A stretch of DNA of 9,324 nt, from the NCBI GenBank assembly GCA_964460305.1, contig CAYWRA010000100.1, forward strand, positions 1-9,324. The letters run 5' to 3'. A program made the position numbers and the translations under genes. Below the pieces are notes generated by a model. That model had not been told where the DNA came from. It saw only the letters and a program-made list of their open reading frames with translations, and ran no database searches. Shown one piece after another: positions 6,436 to 9,324 of the stretch; the first letter of the stretch is position 1; every line of letters starts with the position of its first letter. Source of the DNA: JAPLCX01 sp964460305 (lineage in GTDB: Bacteria; Auribacterota; Tritonobacteria; UBA1439).

Positions 6436-6864
6436 TCACATATCCAACACGCACCTTATAACCCAGCCCTCGTCTCCCCGCACGACTTTTAATCCCATGT
6501 AGGTCACCGCCTTGACCTCGTGCCCGAGTGCGGCGCTCACACGCCGCGGTCCCACGCCGCTCGCCGTTGCCGTGAGCGTGTAGCCGCCGCCAGTTCGCGG
6601 CGCGATCCCGTTTACAAAGCAGTCTGTGAAGATGAGTTTGTGGAGGCCTTGCTGGGCAAGCAGCTCGTTAAGGAACTCCACAAGCAGCTCCTCATGCGTG
6701 GCTGCCTCGGCCTTGATTTCGACGGTTGTCTCGGGTGGGGTGGTCCCAGCATCGATCATGAGACCGAACATCGCCCGGCTAGCCTCGGCGAAAGCCTCCT
6801 CCAGCGTTGCTCCGGACGCCTCTATCGCCGCATCGCCTATGTGTTCGAGATATTTGTAGGGCAT
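6436..6864 (-). CDS. Archease, RtcB-activating protein
   Basis: Archease speeds RtcB guanylylation and allows multiple turnovers; it is a small cytoplasmic metal-binding protein. The 142-residue product starts MPYKYLEHIGDAAIEASG and continues TLEEAFAEASRAMF, LLVEFLNELLA and a late VKAVTYMGLKVV, the family's order. D11 near the start and D141 at the C-terminus are the expected metal ligands. The family start MPY sets the ATG at 6864; an ORF from further upstream would add 20 residues translated from repeat DNA and is rejected. There is no strong Shine-Dalgarno (upstream reads ggggtttccaatatct). It lies just before rtcB, as expected of functional partners. The sequence HIGDAAI differs slightly from the common HTADVAI form. 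Confidence 0.92.
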   Translation of the reverse strand: MPYKYLEHIGDAAIEASGATLEEAFAEASRAMFGLMIDAGTTPPETTVEIKAEAATHEELLVEFLNELLAQQGLHKLIFTDCFVNGIAPRTGGGYTLTATASGVGPRRVSAALGHEVKAVTYMGLKVVRGDEGWVIRCVLDM

Positions 6865-6884
6865 AGATATTGGAAACCCCAAAT

Positions 6885-6993
6885 AAATGACAAATACCCC
6901 GCCTAACAACCGGCGGGCAGGCAAATGACAAATGAATTACAAATGGCCGAAGGACAAAACCTTATTGTGTTTTGGTATTTGACATTTGTCATT
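6885..6993 (-). repeat. Dispersed element, copy 2, interrupted by a GC-rich hairpin word
   Basis: Read on the minus strand from 6993 to 6922 it aligns without gaps to 2978-3049 with 60 of 72 identities, including an identical caaaacacaat core and attcatttgtcatttg end. Then 24 nt (6898-6921) absent from copy 1 intervene, followed by 13 of 13 identical bases (6897-6885). The insert contains cccgcc (6898-6903) and ggcggg (6912-6917), a 6-bp stem with an 8-nt loop. The element fills the rnhB-archease gap and starts 12 nt after the rnhB stop. Confidence 0.85.
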
Positions 6994-7005
6994 AGCTGTT
7001 TCGGC

Positions 7006-7779
7006 TTATCTCTTCGACGTAAACGACCGTCTGTGTATCTCGCACGGGCCGTGTTCGCGGATGGCGCGAATGTGCTCGGCGGTCCCGTATCCCTTGTGCC
7101 GCGCGAAGCCGTAATGCGGATACTGTTTGTCGTAGGAGAGCATGAGGTTGTCGCGATACACCTTCGCCACAATGGATGCGGCCGCGATCGAAAATATTTT
7201 CCCGTCGCCCCCCACGATTGCCTCCTGGGGGATCCCGATTCCCGGTATCGTCCTGGCGTCGACCAGCACGTGTTGGATCTTCATTTTGAGATCGAGGATG
7301 GCGAGGCGCATGGCTTCGAGCGTAGCCCTGAAGATGTTGATCCGGTCTATCTCCTCTGCCTCCACCAGCCCGATCCCGACGCTGAGCGCTTCCCGCCTGA
7401 TCGCTCCATCAAGCTTTGTTCTCCGGTCATGGTTTAGCTGTTTGGAATCTCGAACGCCTTCTATGGCCGTCCCTCGCGGGAAGACCACCGCTGCGGCGAC
7501 CACCGGCCCGGCGAACGGCCCGACCCCGACCTCGTCGACGCCGGCGATGTAGCTTACGCCCTTCTCCCAAAGCGATCGTTCGTGGGCGAGCAGCGCGGCG
7601 ATCCGGTCATGCTCGCGTCCTTGTCTGGCACAGCGCTTTTTTAGGACGGACGCGATCCTGCGCGCGCCCGCGCGAGGATCGGCTTCGAGGAGCGCGAGCT
7701 CGGTGTCGGATGGGATCTCGCCTCCGTGGATAAAGCGATTTTCAAGCTCCCGTACGGTAACCACCGATGCGATGTTCAT
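7006..7779 (-). CDS. rnhB: Ribonuclease HII with N-terminal extension
   Basis: RNase HII cleaves RNA in RNA/DNA hybrids and starts removal of single ribonucleotides from DNA. The 257-residue product has D82 and E83 in IAGVDEVGVGPFAGPVVAA, DSKQL (111-115), INIFRATLEAM (147-157), D174 in VLVDAR and D192 in VGGDGK, giving the four acidic catalytic residues. IAAASIVAKVYRD (198-210), HKGYGT and the C-terminal HRRSF complete the family pattern. About 75 residues precede the catalytic core, as in longer bacterial RNases HII that carry a substrate-binding N-terminal domain. The start ATG at 7779 has only a weak GAGAG upstream; no better start keeps this domain. It is flanked by repeat-filled spacers of 161 and 141 nt but co-directional with apgM and archease. 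Confidence 0.94.
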   Translation of the reverse strand: MNIASVVTVRELENRFIHGGEIPSDTELALLEADPRAGARRIASVLKKRCARQGREHDRIAALLAHERSLWEKGVSYIAGVDEVGVGPFAGPVVAAAVVFPRGTAIEGVRDSKQLNHDRRTKLDGAIRREALSVGIGLVEAEEIDRINIFRATLEAMRLAILDLKMKIQHVLVDARTIPGIGIPQEAIVGGDGKIFSIAAASIVAKVYRDNLMLSYDKQYPHYGFARHKGYGTAEHIRAIREHGPCEIHRRSFTSKR

Positions 7780-7836
7780 ACTCTCGATGTTTCACTCAGT
7801 GTATAGTAGAGGTCTGCCCCCGAACTACACGCCGTG

Positions 7837-7853
7837 AAATCCCAAATCCCAAT
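7837..7853 (-). repeat. GGGATTT word, reverse copy
   Basis: On the minus strand this reads attgggatttgggattt, a shortened form of the array at 3735-3765: same first ten bases and same gggattt end, with the middle gggg-ttt units missing. It lies about 58 nt upstream of the rnhB start. A related atttggggttt sits at 6874-6884 (minus), upstream of the archease start. Confidence 0.6.
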
Positions 7854-7858
7854 AAGGT

Positions 7859-7940
7859 AGGATTAAGTACTAAGGATTAAGCTTTCACCAAGCACAAATG
7901 AACCCGCTTAATCCTTACTACTTATCACTTACTACTGATT
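7859..7940 (-). repeat. 19-bp inverted repeat of 'ggattaag' words between apgM and rnhB
   Basis: Arms 7864-7882 and 7906-7924 pair at 18 of 19 positions, with a perfect 12-bp inner part (taaggattaagc 7871-7882 with gcttaatcctta 7906-7917) and a 23-nt loop. Further ggattaagtac and cttatcacttactac words flank it. It abuts the apgM stop codon (7941-7943). AT-rich and without a T-run after the stem, it is not a classical terminator. Confidence 0.75.
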
Positions 7941-9158
7941 TCACGCCCCGAACTTGATCAATTTCCGCGCGTGCGCAAGAAGGATCGGCATGAGGTGGGT
8001 CGACGGCCTGAGTCCCAGCGTGCCGATCGCCCCGCTCTTCTCTGTAAAGCGCGCCGCGCCGCTCACGCGGCAATAGGGGGAATGAAGAAGGACGGGGACG
8101 GGGTGCCAACTGTGCATCGCGAGCGCGCATGGCGTCGAGTGGTCGGCGGTGACGGCGAACACGTCGGGTTTGAGTGCGAGGATCGCCGACGCCATGCCGT
8201 CCAGCTCCTCGATCGCCGCCACCTTCGCCGCGAAATCGCCGTCCTCTCCACGCGAATCGGTTTTCTTGTAGTGCAGGTAGAAGAAATCATAATCGCCGAA
8301 GTTGTCCGCGAGCATCTTGAGGTCCTCGGCGATGCTCTTTGTGTGCGGCGCTACCGTCATTCCAACAAGACTGGCGAGGCCGCGGTACATCGGATACTGC
8401 GCCACGGCGAGCGCCTTCACGCCGTACCGTTCGGCCATGGTTGGGAACGGTTCGTACTTGGCGAATCCCCTGAGGAGCAGCATGTTGCCACGTTCCTCTC
8501 CTTTAAGGATGGCGGTCGCCTGCGCGATGATCTCATTGAACAACGCAGCCGTTTTTTCGGCTTTGCTGTTAAGCGCGCGCGCGGGGAGCGAAGGCACCCC
8601 GAGCTCCTGCGGATCGGTGTCGTGGATGTCGCCCGAGAGGCCCTCGCCGCGGAGCACGAGGAGTCCCCTGTGCTCCTTCACGGTCTCGATGAAGACTTCA
8701 AAGCCTTTCGGCGGCACGATCCCATCGCGCAGCTTCTTCACAATGCGCTGGTTCTCCTCGGTGCTGAGGCGTCCGGCGCGACGGTCCACCAGTTTCCCTT
8801 CTTTATCAACCGTGGCGAAGTTGAAGCGCGCGGCGACGTCCCTCCCCGTGAGCTTAAAGTCGATACCGAGTCCTTCGAGCACGCCCCTGCCGATATTGTA
8901 TTTGATCGGATCGTAGCCGAAGAGCGCTAGGTGGGCCGGCCCGCTTCCCGGAGTGATGCCGGGTCCCACCGGCTCCAGGAGGCCGCATGAAGATATGCGC
9001 GCCAGGGCGTCGAGATTCGGCGTCCTCGCCGCTTCGAGTTCAGTGGGGCCGCCCGGTTCCATCGGGAGTCCCCCGAGTCCGTCTGCGACGAGCAGCACTA
9101 TCTTGCGCGCGTTTTTTTCGTGCAATTCTTTTATCACTTCTATAAATTTCTCTGTCAT
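7941..9158 (-). CDS. apgM: 2,3-bisphosphoglycerate-independent phosphoglycerate mutase, archaeal type
   Basis: The enzyme interconverts 3-phosphoglycerate and 2-phosphoglycerate in glycolysis and gluconeogenesis; it belongs to the alkaline-phosphatase superfamily, with a serine nucleophile and two metal ions. In the 405-residue product D26 lies in LLVADGLGG, the serine nucleophile is S72 in TPGSGPAHLALFGYDP, followed by GRGVLEGLG (90-98), RFNFATVD (111-118), DRRAGR (125-130), DTDPQ (180-184), KKTDSRGEDGD (298-308), TADHSTP (337-343) and HSWHPVP (349-355). The length suits the ApgM family (about 400-411) and is shorter than the GpmI type of about 510. Start ATG 9158 is set by GGGAGG 6 nt upstream; in-frame ATGs at 9164 and 9203 are less well placed. 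A candidate extended -10 promoter lies upstream, so this is probably the first gene of the minus-strand block. Confidence 0.94.
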   Translation of the reverse strand: MTEKFIEVIKELHEKNARKIVLLVADGLGGLPMEPGGPTELEAARTPNLDALARISSCGLLEPVGPGITPGSGPAHLALFGYDPIKYNIGRGVLEGLGIDFKLTGRDVAARFNFATVDKEGKLVDRRAGRLSTEENQRIVKKLRDGIVPPKGFEVFIETVKEHRGLLVLRGEGLSGDIHDTDPQELGVPSLPARALNSKAEKTAALFNEIIAQATAILKGEERGNMLLLRGFAKYEPFPTMAERYGVKALAVAQYPMYRGLASLVGMTVAPHTKSIAEDLKMLADNFGDYDFFYLHYKKTDSRGEDGDFAAKVAAIEELDGMASAILALKPDVFAVTADHSTPCALAMHSWHPVPVLLHSPYCRVSGAARFTEKSGAIGTLGLRPSTHLMPILLAHARKLIKFGA

Positions 9159-9164
9159 CCCCAT

Positions 9165-9170
9165 CCTCCC
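9165..9170 (-). promoter_or_regulatory. Ribosome binding site of apgM (decides start)
   Basis: GGGAGG on the minus strand ends 6 nt before the ATG at 9158. The in-frame ATG at 9164 directly abuts it and could not use it, and the ATG at 9203 lies upstream of it. Confidence 0.75.
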
Positions 9171-9193
9171 TGTAAAATCGCCGCCTTTTTTGA

Positions 9194-9225
9194 ATTTTAG
9201 CACATTCTTCTACAGGGGAGGGCAA
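9194..9225 (-). promoter_or_regulatory. Candidate extended -10 promoter of apgM
   Basis: On the minus strand TGCTAAAAT (9202-9194) matches the extended -10 form TGnTATAAT with one change. TTGCCC at 9225-9220 could be a -35, but the 20-nt spacer is long, so the extended -10 would have to carry the activity. The predicted start near 9187 would leave a leader of about 30 nt holding the GGGAGG site. Confidence 0.35.
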
Positions 9226-9227
9226 TT

Positions 9228-9324
9228 TTTAACCGCGGCACAGCAAAACCACAGAGGACACAGAGAAGGCACTGAGCACACTGAGAAAAAACATAAAAGG
9301 GTTTTCAACCACGCCTCAGCCCCT
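9228..9324. repeat. 'cacagag/cactgag' purine-rich dispersed repeat at window end
   Basis: After aaccgcgg (9231-9238) come accacagaggacacagaga and the related cactgagcacactgag (9240-9286 region), a short-period word tract that resembles the spacer repeats elsewhere in this window. No open reading frame of note crosses it. It continues to, or close to, the window edge, so its full extent is unknown. Confidence 0.5.

Noticed and set aside
6865..7005. CRISPR-like or insertion-sequence remnant from repeated tgacaaat words
   Set aside because: There is no regular repeat-spacer spacing, no transposase fragment and no clear target-site duplication; it aligns instead as a copy of the element at 2978-3062.
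6925..7437. Plus-strand ORF (170 codons) beginning MTNELQMAEGQNLIVF
   Set aside because: Its first part is translated dispersed-repeat DNA and the rest is antisense to rnhB. Such repeat-derived starts are a known source of false gene calls.
7971..8930. Long plus-strand ORF (319 codons) opposite apgM
   Set aside because: It is antisense to a complete phosphoglycerate mutase, charged and low in family-like sequence, with no supported ribosome site.

Overview
The window is bacterial and about 57% G+C by eye. It encodes housekeeping and salvage enzymes with good Shine-Dalgarno sites, separated by AT-rich spacers that are full of short dispersed repeats. Several genes are variants common in archaea and uncultivated bacterial phyla: a nicotinate phosphoribosyltransferase with a C-terminal zinc ribbon, an archaeal-type phosphoglycerate mutase, RtcB with archease, and an AmmeMemoRadiSam radical SAM protein. 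With the Thr/Pro-linked propeller protein and the repeat-filled spacers, this suggests an uncultivated lineage (PVC/Omnitrophota/Aureabacteria-like or similar). The taxonomic placement is inference only.

Layout. Plus strand: 1-1671 is the 3' part of a large, probably secreted, eight-bladed PQQ-type beta-propeller protein flanked by Thr/Pro linkers. At 1800-2978 is nicotinate phosphoribosyltransferase (pncB) and at 3135-3668 a nicotinamidase-like cysteine hydrolase; together they could convert nicotinamide to nicotinate and then to nicotinate mononucleotide for NAD salvage. Minus strand, in transcription order: apgM (9158-7941), rnhB (7779-7006), archease (6864-6436), rtcB (6372-4918) and amrS (4782-3772), converging on the NAD pair. 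Archease and RtcB form a known functional pair: archease stimulates guanylylation of the RtcB RNA ligase.

The least ordinary part is the intergenic DNA. Almost every spacer holds a different short repeat family. One element of about 85 bp occurs twice (2978-3062 on plus; 6993-6885 on minus), aligning without gaps over 72 nt at 60 identities. The second copy is interrupted by a 24-nt GC-rich hairpin word. Both copies begin just after the stop codon of the upstream gene and lie in the direction of transcription. Other families are a GGGATTT/GGGGTTT word array (1768, 3735, 6873, 7837), an imperfect 'atccgcgg' inverted repeat (4796-4909), an 'aaccagaaac' tandem (6404-6427), a 19-bp inverted repeat (7864-7924) and a 'cacagag/cactgag' tract (9228-9280). 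No complete insertion sequence, CRISPR array, tRNA or rRNA was found. No gap without a gene exceeds 300 bases.
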